Source: Fulvimonas soli
Lineage (GTDB): Bacteria; Pseudomonadota; Gammaproteobacteria; Xanthomonadales; Rhodanobacteraceae
DNA length: 64,000 nt
Direction of reading: 5' to 3'
Assembly: GCF_003148905.1 (NCBI RefSeq)
Contig: NZ_QGHC01000005.1
Location: 1-64,000, forward strand
Part shown: one piece after another, positions 42,354 to 50,241 of the stretch
Layout of the letters: each line of letters opens with the position of its first letter
Position numbering within the stretch: position 1 is the first letter of the stretch
Notes under the pieces: generated by a model
What the model was told of the DNA's origin: nothing
Database searches by the model: none
What the model saw: the letters and a program-made list of their open reading frames with translations, nothing else
Position numbers and translations under genes: made by a program

Positions 42354-42944
42354 TCAGGGCCGCCGGATCGCCTCGACCTGGATGCGCAGCGTCACGTCCA
42401 TCCTGAAGCCGTAGTCCTTGCCGCCGCTCATGCCGTAGTCGTCGCGCTTGAACGTGGCCAGCGCGTCGGCGCCGCACACCTCGCGCTTGAGCATCGGGTG
42501 CGGCATGCACTTGAAGCTGTCGATCCTCAGCGTCAGCGGATGGGTGGCGCCGTGCAGGGTGAGCTCACCGACCACTTCGGTCGGCCTGCCGTCGGCGAAG
42601 CCGGCGAGCCTGCCGACGTAGTGCGCCGTCGGATACTTGTCCGACTCGAACAGCTCCTCGCCCTGCGCGCCCTTGTTCAGCTCCTCCTGGCCGAAGTCGG
42701 CGCTGCGCATGTCCACGACGACATCCACCGTGCCGGTGCCGGCGGCCTTGTCCAGGGTCACCGTGCCGGTGGTGTGGTTGAACTTGCCGCGCCAGACCGA
42801 CAGCCCGCCGAGGTGGTCGGCCTCGAAGCTGGGATAGGTGTGGTCCGGGTCGATGTCGTAGGTCGCGCTGGCCGCGCGGGCGGTGCCCAGCGAGAACAGC
42901 AGGGCGAGGCCGAGCGTGCGGGACATGGCGGGGCTGGGGGACAT
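42354..42944 (-). CDS. YceI-family periplasmic protein
   Basis: A 196-residue exported protein with a signal peptide (cleavage near GTARAASA, residue 25) and the YceI lipocalin-like barrel: [65 protein letters not shown] and [16 protein letters not shown]. YceI proteins bind amphiphilic polyisoprenoids; the biological role is unclear. It is one of three YceI genes in the window and, unlike the other two, is not next to a cytochrome b561. The leader GGAACCGCCATG matches that of 37115. It is convergent with the methionine operon. Confidence 0.9.
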   Translation of the reverse strand: MSPSPAMSRTLGLALLFSLGTARAASATYDIDPDHTYPSFEADHLGGLSVWRGKFNHTTGTVTLDKAAGTGTVDVVVDMRSADFGQEELNKGAQGEELFESDKYPTAHYVGRLAGFADGRPTEVVGELTLHGATHPLTLRIDSFKCMPHPMLKREVCGADALATFKRDDYGMSGGKDYGFRMDVTLRIQVEAIRRP

Positions 42945-43158
42945 GGCGGTTCCTTCGTGGGCGAGAGGCGGCGGGCATGGAGTGCGTCGGCGGGCCGGGT
43001 CCGCCGCGGCAGGGCATGTGCCTGCCGGCACGGTCGTCCGCAAGTCGCGGCGACGTTCGCGCCGCTTGTCTCCACGACGAGCGGGAGCGGGCGCTATCGA
43101 CACGGCACCGGGCGCGAGGTCCATGCCCGGCCGGCGCGGCCGCCGTGCCTCGATCCGA

Positions 43159-43188
43159 ATAAAAAACGCGCGGCTGTGGGCCGCGCGT
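43159..43188 (-). terminator. intrinsic terminator of the amino-acid permease gene
   Basis: On the minus strand a perfect 9-bp stem (43166-43174 with 43180-43188) closes a 5-base loop and runs into a T-run (complement of 43161-43166), 27 bases after the permease stop. Confidence 0.88.
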
Positions 43189-43214
43189 CCTTTCGGGGCA
43201 TGCCGACCGCCGGC

Positions 43215-44879
43215 TCAGCGCCCGGCGATGCGCTCGGCGGTCTCCTCGTCCGGCGGCACCAGCGGCGACACCGGGTCGATGCGGGCCTCCAGCTGCGCCG
43301 CCTCCACCGACGGCGTGCGCCAGCCGGACTTCACGCCCCACAGGTAGAACACCAGGCCGGTCGCGGCGACCACCGCGAGGTCGACGCCGTAGGAGAGGTA
43401 GCCCCGGCCGCCGAAGGTGGTGCTGCCGATCCACGAGACGAAGGCCAGCGTCGGCAGGTAGCACACCAGCCACCAGGCGCCCTTCATCTGCCGGCCGAAG
43501 TCGTGCCAGTCCGCCTTGGCCTGGTAGTACAGGTACACCGGCAGCGCCACCGCCATCAGCAGGATGATCTCCCCGGTGAGCGGCCACTTGGCCCAGTACA
43601 GCAGCTCGGTGGCCATGACGAAGGCCACCCCGGCGAGCACCGGCAGGCCCTTGATGCGCAGCGGGCGGTGCAGGTCCGGCGCGGTGCGGCGCAGGGTCAT
43701 CGCACTGACCGGGCCGGTCATGTAGGAGATGATGGTGGCCACCGAGATCACCGCCGCCAGCGTGCCCCAGCCGCGGAAGAAGAACAGGAACAGGTAGGAC
43801 ACCGCCAGGTTGAGCCACATCGCCGGGCGCGGGATGCCCCACTTCGGGTGCACGGTGCCCAGGATCTTCGGCAGCGTGCCGTTGCGCTCCATGCCGTAGA
43901 TCATCCGCGCGGTGGTGGCGGTGTAGGTGATGCCGGTGCCGCTGGGGCTGATGAAGGCGTCCACGTACAGCAGCATCGCCAGCCAGTGCAGGTTGACGAT
44001 GATCGCCAGCTCCGCGAACGGCGAGCGGAAGTCGACGCCGTGCCAGCCGGCCTTGGCCAGCAGCTCCGGCGGCACCGCGCCCAGGTAGGCCACCTGCAGG
44101 ATCACGTAGACGATGGTGGCCAGCACGATCGAGCCGATCACCGCGAAGGGGATGCTCTTGCCGGGCTCGTGCGCCTCGCCGGCCAGGTTCACCGGGCTCT
44201 GGAAGCCGTTGAAGCTGAACACGATGCCCGCGGTGGCCACCGCGGTGAGCACCGCGGCGAAGTCGATCGCGTGCGCGTCGCCGTGCACGCCCACGTGGAA
44301 GTTCTCCGCGTGGAAGCCGCTGGCGATCAGCGCCAGGCCGGTGGCGGCCGGCACGATCAGCTTGAACACGGTGATCGCGGTGTTGGAGTGCGCGAACAGC
44401 TTCACGCTCCAGAAGTTGAGCAGGAAGTAGATGATCACCAGCACCGCGGCGATGGCCAGGCCCGGCAGGGTCAGCTCGCCGTGGCCGTCGGGCATGTGCA
44501 TGTACAGGTTCTGCGCCCACTGCCACGGCCACGAGGCCATGTACTGCACCGAGGCCTCGGCCTCCACCGGGATCACCGAGACGATCGCGATCCAGTTCGC
44601 CCACGCGCCGATGAAGCCCACCAGCGAGCCGTGCGAGTAGTGGCTGTAGCGCACCATGCCGCCGGACTCGGGGAACATCGCGCCCAGCTCCGCGTAGGTC
44701 AGCGCGATGGTCATGATGATCGCCGCGCCCAGCACCCAGGCCCAGATCGCGCCGGGGCCGGCCAGGCCGGCGGCCCGCCAGGCGCCGAACAGCCAGCCCG
44801 AGCCGATGATCGAACCGAGGCCGGTGAGCATGAGGGCGAAGGGGCCGACGTCGCGGCGGATCGGGCTGTGAGAAGTCAT
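43215..44879 (-). CDS. APC-superfamily amino acid permease
   Basis: A 554-residue transporter with 12 or more membrane helices. The first helix has the APC glycine motif LMLTGLGSIIGSGWLFGAWRAAGLAGPG; helix 6-7 shows IVFSFNGFQSPVNLAGEAHEPGKSIPFAVIGS, and a TGITYTATTARMIYGMERNGTLP loop follows. Several xanthomonad proteins of this type are annotated as aspartate:proton symporters, but the substrate here is uncertain. A strong terminator follows. Upstream (44880-45210) there is no gene, so the promoter should lie there. Confidence 0.9.
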   Translation of the reverse strand: MTSHSPIRRDVGPFALMLTGLGSIIGSGWLFGAWRAAGLAGPGAIWAWVLGAAIIMTIALTYAELGAMFPESGGMVRYSHYSHGSLVGFIGAWANWIAIVSVIPVEAEASVQYMASWPWQWAQNLYMHMPDGHGELTLPGLAIAAVLVIIYFLLNFWSVKLFAHSNTAITVFKLIVPAATGLALIASGFHAENFHVGVHGDAHAIDFAAVLTAVATAGIVFSFNGFQSPVNLAGEAHEPGKSIPFAVIGSIVLATIVYVILQVAYLGAVPPELLAKAGWHGVDFRSPFAELAIIVNLHWLAMLLYVDAFISPSGTGITYTATTARMIYGMERNGTLPKILGTVHPKWGIPRPAMWLNLAVSYLFLFFFRGWGTLAAVISVATIISYMTGPVSAMTLRRTAPDLHRPLRIKGLPVLAGVAFVMATELLYWAKWPLTGEIILLMAVALPVYLYYQAKADWHDFGRQMKGAWWLVCYLPTLAFVSWIGSTTFGGRGYLSYGVDLAVVAATGLVFYLWGVKSGWRTPSVEAAQLEARIDPVSPLVPPDEETAERIAGR

Positions 44880-45210
44880 GCAGGCTCCCGCATTTTCCGA
44901 GTGACAAGGCACCGCCGTGACGGCACAAACCTCTCGATGATGACAGAGGCCGGCACGGCCTGTCAGCCTCGCCGCATGCTGCGTTGCGGCGGGGCGCGGC
45001 TTCCGCGCGCGCGGGAGCCGGAAACTTTCGGGCAGGAATGCCGTCGAAGGCGTCTCTTCCGCGCGGGGATGCGCGGCGGCCGTCGCGGCCGGAGGCCGTT
45101 CCCGCCGAGGGGCGTTTCCTCCGCGCGGGGATGCGGCTACCGTTGGCGGTCCGGGCGTGCCGCCGCCTGCCCCCGCCACGGCGGCCCTTTCGACAACGAG
45201 GTTCCCCACC
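44880..45210. other. divergent intergenic region with a short direct repeat and a half palindromic repeat
   Basis: No gene is supported. TCCGCGCGGGGATGCG occurs twice (about 45058 and 45119). Between the copies lies TCGCGGCCGGAGGCCG (45083-45098), one arm of the dispersed palindrome. Promoters for the leftward permease and the rightward OmpH-like gene should be here. Confidence 0.5.
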
Positions 45211-45816
45211 ATGCGTCTTTCCACCTTCACCCTCCTCGGCGCCGGCCTGCTGTCGGCGACGGTCGCCGCGGCGCAGAACGCGCCCTCGGCGCCCTCCCTC
45301 GGCGGCAATGCGGTGCCGGGCGTGTGCCTGCTCTCGCGCGAGGCGGTGTTCGCCAACGCGAAGGTCGGCAAGGCCGCCGCCGCGCGGCTGCAGCAGCTGG
45401 CCCAGCAGATCCAGTCCGAGATGGCGGCCGAGCGCAAGCCGCTCGACGCCGACGTGCAGGCCTACCGCGCGCAGGCGGCCTCGCTGAAGCCGGAGGAGCG
45501 GCAGAGCCGCGAGCAGGCGCTGGGTCAGCGCATGCAGAAGCTGGAGGCGGACGGCAACCTGCGCGGCCGCGAGCTGGAGGCCACCCGTGCCAGGGTGATG
45601 GAGCGCATCGGCGCGGCGGCGCAGCCGGTGGTCGCCAGCGTGTACCAGCAGAAGGGCTGCGGCCTGCTGCTCGACCGCGGCGTGGTGCTCGGCGGCAACA
45701 TGGCCAACGACCTGACGCCCGCCGTGGTGCAGGGCCTGGACGCGAAGATGAGCACGATCAGCTTCGACCTGGAGAGGCTGCCGGCGCAGGCGGCCGCCCC
45801 GGCCGCGGGCAAGTAG
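45211..45816 (+). CDS. OmpH/Skp-like periplasmic protein
   Basis: A 201-residue exported protein with a signal peptide (MRLSTFTLLGAGLLSATVAAAQ) and an OmpH-type layout: a short beta strand (GVCLLSREAVFANAKVGKAAAARL), a long Q/E/R-rich helical hairpin (about 60-150) and a C-terminal strand (VYQQKGCGLLLDRGVVLGG). Skp binds unfolded outer-membrane proteins in the periplasm. Classical skp sits beside bamA and lpxD, which are absent here, so this is a paralogue with an unproven chaperone role. Start at 45211 excludes an 18-residue non-signal-like extension. Confidence 0.85.
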   Translation: MRLSTFTLLGAGLLSATVAAAQNAPSAPSLGGNAVPGVCLLSREAVFANAKVGKAAAARLQQLAQQIQSEMAAERKPLDADVQAYRAQAASLKPEERQSREQALGQRMQKLEADGNLRGRELEATRARVMERIGAAAQPVVASVYQQKGCGLLLDRGVVLGGNMANDLTPAVVQGLDAKMSTISFDLERLPAQAAAPAAGK

Positions 45817-45866
45817 GCCGGGCCTGGCTCGACTGCGGCGGCTCTCGTGCAGCCGCGGGTGCGATT

Positions 45867-45880
45867 CCTCCGGCCGCGAT
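45867..45880. repeat. half copy of the CCTCCGGCCGCGAT repeat
   Basis: One arm of the dispersed palindrome in the short gap between the OmpH-like gene and the nuclease-like gene. Confidence 0.5.
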
Positions 45881-45899
45881 CCCGAAAACCGCCGCGACT

Positions 45900-46781
45900 T
45901 CAATCCGCCGGCGCGCCGTGCGCGGCGCGGAGCCGGAAGCGCGCCCCGGCCAGCAGGTCGGAGAGCCGCGTCTGCCGCCGCCGCCACGGCGTGAAGGGCA
46001 GCGGGCCGAGCGGCGCGTACAGCCACGGCCGGTCGCCGCGCTGCGCGGCGGGCAGCGCGTTGACCAGCTCGCACCAGCGCATGGCGACGCGCCGGCGCGC
46101 GGCGGCGGCCGGTTCCTCGTGCAGGTCGACCAGGTAGTCCGCCACGGCGGTGCGCGCGACGAAGTGCGGCCGGTACGGCACGTGGCGGCCGGCGTCGTCC
46201 GGGTAGGCGAGGTCGGGGAAGGCGTGGCGCTCGTCGAGCCGGCACAGCGCGAGCACGGCGGGGTCTTCCTCGGCCCAGGCCAGGAACTCGATCTCGCGCA
46301 CCGCGTCGCGCGCGCCGAGCGGCAGGCGCGGGTAGATGCACTTGCCGACCGCCAGCGAGCGCTCGCGGTGCACGCGCAGCTTCGGGAGTTCGGAAAGCCG
46401 CCGCAGCGGGACCGGATGGTCGCGGCCGCGCCGCGGCGCCGGCCCGGCGCCGGGCGGCGGCTCGTCCTGCGCCGGCATGCGCGCGTGCGCCGTCGCGGGC
46501 GCGGATCGTCCCGCATGCAACGCGGGCAGGGTGAGGAACCACGCCAGGGCGTCCCGCCGGGCCGGACGGCCGGCGGCTTCCGGCGGTGGCCACGCCGGGT
46601 GCGACGGGCCGGCCGCGTCGTCGTCGAGCGGCGGCTCCTCGCCGGGATCGAGCCGCAGCATGGGCAGGGCGAAATCGTAACGGGCGAAGTCCGCGCGCAG
46701 CGGAACCTCGATGAAAGCGCCGGGGGCCTCGTGCGGCTCCGCGCCGGCGGCCGGGAGGCGCGGTTCGCCCTGTTCGTCCAT
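45900..46781 (-). CDS. protein of unknown function with a decayed PD-(D/E)XK-nuclease-like segment
   Basis: A 293-residue protein without signal or membrane segment. Residues 1-125 are low-complexity, rich in Pro, Ala and acidic residues. The middle (about 140-225) reads like the TnsA or type III restriction nuclease fold: EIEFLAWAEEDPAVLALCRLDE, then PYRPHFVARTAVADYLVDLHEE, where a nuclease would have (Y)xPDF...ExK. Here the Asp is His and the E-x-K is D-L-H, so catalysis by that fold seems lost. The tail has a basic region (RRRQTRLSDLL). It is divergent from an XRE-like regulator across an A+T-rich promoter region. The nuclease relationship is my inference. Confidence 0.6.
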   Translation of the reverse strand: MDEQGEPRLPAAGAEPHEAPGAFIEVPLRADFARYDFALPMLRLDPGEEPPLDDDAAGPSHPAWPPPEAAGRPARRDALAWFLTLPALHAGRSAPATAHARMPAQDEPPPGAGPAPRRGRDHPVPLRRLSELPKLRVHRERSLAVGKCIYPRLPLGARDAVREIEFLAWAEEDPAVLALCRLDERHAFPDLAYPDDAGRHVPYRPHFVARTAVADYLVDLHEEPAAAARRRVAMRWCELVNALPAAQRGDRPWLYAPLGPLPFTPWRRRQTRLSDLLAGARFRLRAAHGAPAD

Positions 46782-46800
46782 CGTGCCAAGTCCCGCAAGT

Positions 46801-46887
46801 GCCGTTTGCCGGAATGAAAGCAAAACTTTACTGAAAACGAAAGCATGCCTTTCCTTATCGGCGGGCGCTGCACCTACCGTTCCCGGC
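46801..46887. promoter_or_regulatory. A+T-rich divergent promoter region with paired GAAAGCA motifs
   Basis: This is one of the few A+T-rich stretches in the window. GAAAGCA occurs at 46816-46822 and 46839-46845, 23 bases apart, close to two helical turns, the spacing expected for a dimeric regulator. The XRE-like gene starts at 46888 and the opposing gene at 46781, so the regulator may bind here. Confidence 0.4.
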
Positions 46888-47280
46888 ATGAAGAGGGAAC
46901 ACGCCGCCTTCGCCGCACGCCTGCGCGCCGCGCTGAAGCACGCCGACATCGAGCCCCGGCCGGTGGTGCTGGAGAAGCTGCTGGCCCGGCACGGCGTGGT
47001 GGTGACGGCGCAGGCGATCTCGGGCTGGCTGGGCGGCCGCTACATGCCCAAGCCCGCGGCCCTGCGCGCGCTGGCGGGGCTGGTCGGCCTGGAGCCCTAC
47101 CAGCTCCAGTACGGCGCGCGAAGCGTGCGCGAGGAGCCGGCCGGCTGGTCCGTGCGCCCGAGCGCCGCCGACCGCCTGGCCATCGAGGAATTCCTCGCCC
47201 TGCCGCAGGCGCACCGCGCGCTGGTGCGGGAGCTGATCGCGGCGCTCGCGCGGAGCGGGGCGCCGCGCAAGACGCGCTGA
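46888..47280 (+). CDS. small XRE-like helix-turn-helix DNA-binding protein
   Basis: A 130-residue basic protein. Residues about 8-68 (FAARLRAALKHADIEPRPVVLEKLLARHGVVVTAQAISGWLGGRYMPKPAALRALAGLVGL) form a cI/XRE-type helix-turn-helix, with the recognition helix around TAQAISGWLGG. The C-terminal half (SAADRLAIEEFLALPQAHRALVRELIAALARSG) is helical and may dimerise. Such proteins are common next to phage, plasmid and defence genes. Here it faces a decayed-nuclease-like gene and lies 130 bases from a convergent Fic gene. It is probably a local autoregulator. Confidence 0.8.
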   Translation: MKREHAAFAARLRAALKHADIEPRPVVLEKLLARHGVVVTAQAISGWLGGRYMPKPAALRALAGLVGLEPYQLQYGARSVREEPAGWSVRPSAADRLAIEEFLALPQAHRALVRELIAALARSGAPRKTR

Positions 47281-47409
47281 GCCAGCCGGCGCTCGATGCC
47301 GGTGCCGTGGACGGCGTGGAAGCGCAAGCCCGTGCGCGAACTGATCGCGGAACTTGCCGAGGGCGGCCGAGGCAAGGCGCGTCGACATGGCCGCCGCGCC
47401 CGGACGGGT

Positions 47410-48581
47410 TCAGGCGCCGTCTTCCCGCGACGTGTTCTCGCCGAAGATCGAGATGTACGGTTGGTAACGGAACAGCCGGTTGCGCCGGTAGCCCGTGGCT
47501 TCCTGCAGGATGTCCAGCCCCACCAGCCGGGAGACGATGTTGTCGGCCGCGGTGTAGGTGGTGCCGGTGAGCTTCTGCACGCCGGCGACGGAGATGATCG
47601 GGTTCTGGTAGAGGTGTTCCAGTATCCGATGCCCGTTCGCGGCAGCCCGTCCCAGGCTGGCCGTGACGGCGCCGCGGTGCTGTTCGCGCAACGCGAGGAT
47701 GCGGCGCGCCGTCTCGGTCGCCTCGTGGCTGACGACGGCGACGCCACGGAGGAAGAACCCGAGCCGGCCCTCCCAGTCGCCACGATCGCGCACGGCCTGC
47801 GGATGTTCGTCGTACTCGGTGCGGAACTGCTTGAAGAAGTGCGAGAGGTACAGGACCGGCTTCGGCAGGATTTGGCGCTGGCAGAGCAGGAAGGTGATCA
47901 GCAGCCGGCCCACGCGCCCATTGCCGTCGAGGAAGGGGTGGATGGTCTCGAACTGGGCATGGGCCAGGCCGATCTGGATCAGCGGCGGTAGGCTGCTGTC
48001 CGTATGCAGGAAGTTTTCCAGGGCGCCAAGCATGGCGGGCACTTCGTGCGGCGGAGGCGGGACGAAGCTGGCCTCGTTGAGCGAACAACCCGCCGGCCCG
48101 ATCCAGTTCTGCGAGCGGCGCAGCTCGCCAGGCGTCAGCCGCGCGCCGCGGACTCCCTGCAGCAAGCGACCGTGGATTTCCCGGATCAGCCGCACGGAGA
48201 GGGGCAGTTCCTTGAGCCGCTCCAGGCCGTAATTCGTCGCGGCGACATGGTTGACCACTTCATCCACGTCGTGCGGCATGTCGGGCGTGAACATGTGCGC
48301 CTCGGCGGCAAGCAGGTCCTGCAGGGAGCTTTGCGTGCCTTCGGTCTGGCTGGAGAGCACGGCTTCCTTGCGCACATACATGAAGACGAAAAGGTCCGGA
48401 TTGGGCAGCGTCTGGATGGAACCGTCCAGGCGTCCCAGCGCGCGATCCGCCGTGGACAGCAGGGACTGCAGCTGGTCCGTCAGGCGGATCGGTGGTTCCG
48501 GCGGCAGGGCGCGGGGAAGAAGGCGCGGTAGCCGGTCGGCTGCGCGATATAGCGCCCTGCGCGGTGGCGATGGGCGGTCAT
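47410..48581 (-). CDS. Fic-family protein with an apparent 1-nt frameshift near its N-terminus
   Basis: The main frame encodes the Fic core with the active-site loop HPFLDGNGRVGR, an upstream SSQTEGTQSSLQDLL segment that matches the (S/T)xxxE(G/N) inhibitory helix, and a C-terminal winged helix (GVQKLTGTTYTAADNIVSRLVGLDILQE). Fic enzymes usually AMPylate target hydroxyls. The expected N-terminus (ATG 48581: MTAHRHRAGRYIAQPTGYRAFFPAP) lies in another frame that would join the core LPPEPPIRLTDQLQ if one base were added within the GC run 48507-48516. The core frame's own upstream start (GTG 48615) gives unlike residues. It is either a genuine mutation, a slippage site or a sequence error. It converges on the XRE-like gene. 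Confidence 0.78.
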
Positions 48582-48719
48582 GTGCGTCAGGAACCTTGCG
48601 TATGGGCCATATCACGGAGCCTTATCAAAGGCTGACGATAATGTGGGGCGCAACGCGCGGCATGTGCAAGGCTGCCTACAACAAGAGGCGGATGCCGGTG
48701 CAGAAGCCTCTGCGCGAGC

Positions 48720-50102
48720 TCAGCACTCGATGACGTTCACCGCCAGCCCGCCGCGCGAGGTTTCCTTGTACTTGTCCTTCATGTCGCGGCCGGTCTCGCG
48801 CATGGTGGCGATCACCTTGTCCAGCGAGACGCGGTGCTTGCCGTCGCTCTTGAGCGCCATGCGGCTGGCGTTGATCGCCTTCACCGAGGCCATCGCGTTG
48901 CGCTCGATGCAGGGGATCTGCACCAGGCCGCCGATCGGGTCGCAGGTGAGGCCCAGGTTGTGCTCCATGCCGATCTCGGCGGCGTTCTCCACCTGCAGCA
49001 CGTTGCCGCCCAGCGCGGCGGTGAGGCCGCCGGCGGCCATCGAGCAGGCCACGCCCACCTCGCCCTGGCAGCCCACCTCGGCGCCGGAGATCGAGGCGTT
49101 CTCCTTGTAGAGGATGCCGATCGCGCCCGCGGTGAGCAGGAAGTCGACGATGCCGTTCTCGTCCGACTTCGGGCAGAAGCGGTGGTAGTAGTGCAGCACC
49201 GCCGGCACGATGCCCGCCGCGCCGTTGGTGGGCGCGGTGACCACGCGGCCGCCGGCGGCGTTCTCCTCGTTCACCGCCAGCGCGTACAGGTTCACCCAGT
49301 CGAGGATGGTCAGCGGGTCCTTCAGCGCGGCCTCCGGCTGGCTGCGCAGCTCCTCGGCCATCGCCGGCGCGCGGCGCGCCACGTGCAGGCCGCCGGGCAG
49401 GGTGCCGGGCGAGCGCAGGCCGCGGTTGACGCAGTCCTGCATCGCCTTCCAGATGGCGAGCAGGCCCGCGCGGGTCTCCTCCGCCGGGCGCCACACGCTC
49501 TCGTTGGCCAGCATCAGCTGCGCGATGGTGAGGCCGTGCCGTTCGCACAGCGCCAGCAGCTCGTCGCCGGTGGCGAACGGGTAGGGCAGCTCGGTGGTGT
49601 CGGCGACGATGCGGTCCTCGGCCGCCTCGTCGGTGTTGACCACGAAGCCGCCGCCGACCGAGTAGTAGTCGCGCGTGGCCAGCTCGCGGCCCTCCGCGTC
49701 GTAGGCGGTGAAGCGCATGCCGTTGGTGTGGAACGGCAGCTTCTGGCGCTTGTTGAACACCAGGTCGCGCTTCTCGTCGAAGTCGATCGCGTGCTTGCCC
49801 AGCAGCAGCAGCCGGCCGGTGGCGCGGATGCGCTCGAGGATGCCGGGGATGGCGTCGGGATCGACGGTGTCCGGGTGCTGGCCCTCGAAGCCCAGCAGCA
49901 CCGCCTTGTCGGTGCCGTGGCCGCGGCCGGTCATCGCCAGCGAGCCGTACAGCTCGGCGCGCACGCGCGCCACGCGGCCGAGCGCGCCCTTCTCCTCCAG
50001 CCAGCGCTCGCCGAAGCGCGCGGCGGCGCGCATCGGGCCCACCGTGTGGGAGGAGGACGGGCCGATGCCGATCTTGAACAGGTCGAAGACGCTGACTGCC
50101 AT
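48720..50102 (-). CDS. sdaA: L-serine dehydratase (iron-sulfur type)
   Basis: A 460-residue single-chain L-serine ammonia-lyase (SdaA type) that converts L-serine to pyruvate and ammonia with a 4Fe-4S cluster. The N-terminal beta domain starts [24 protein letters not shown]. The alpha domain carries the cluster cysteines, including those in [24 protein letters not shown] and [17 protein letters not shown]. Length and order match E. coli SdaA (454). The ATG at 50102 is used; an upstream in-frame ATG at 50138 adds an atypical extension. With gcvT/H in the same window it connects serine/glycine breakdown to central carbon. Confidence 0.96.
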   Translation of the reverse strand: MAVSVFDLFKIGIGPSSSHTVGPMRAAARFGERWLEEKGALGRVARVRAELYGSLAMTGRGHGTDKAVLLGFEGQHPDTVDPDAIPGILERIRATGRLLLLGKHAIDFDEKRDLVFNKRQKLPFHTNGMRFTAYDAEGRELATRDYYSVGGGFVVNTDEAAEDRIVADTTELPYPFATGDELLALCERHGLTIAQLMLANESVWRPAEETRAGLLAIWKAMQDCVNRGLRSPGTLPGGLHVARRAPAMAEELRSQPEAALKDPLTILDWVNLYALAVNEENAAGGRVVTAPTNGAAGIVPAVLHYYHRFCPKSDENGIVDFLLTAGAIGILYKENASISGAEVGCQGEVGVACSMAAGGLTAALGGNVLQVENAAEIGMEHNLGLTCDPIGGLVQIPCIERNAMASVKAINASRMALKSDGKHRVSLDKVIATMRETGRDMKDKYKETSRGGLAVNVIEC

Positions 50103-50241
50103 GGGTGATGCACGCGGGGGAGTGGGGCAATGCCCCATTCTACGGCAGGCGTGCGCCGGCGCTTCGATGCGGGAGCGTACGTTTCCCGCGGCCGGAGCAG
50201 GGTTGCGCCCGGCGCCGTGGCCGCGGCGCCGGGCGCGCGCG

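Noticed and set aside
45211-45816. Naming the OmpH-like gene skp
   Set aside because: The fold fits, but the bamA-skp-lpxD context is missing, so it may be a paralogue.
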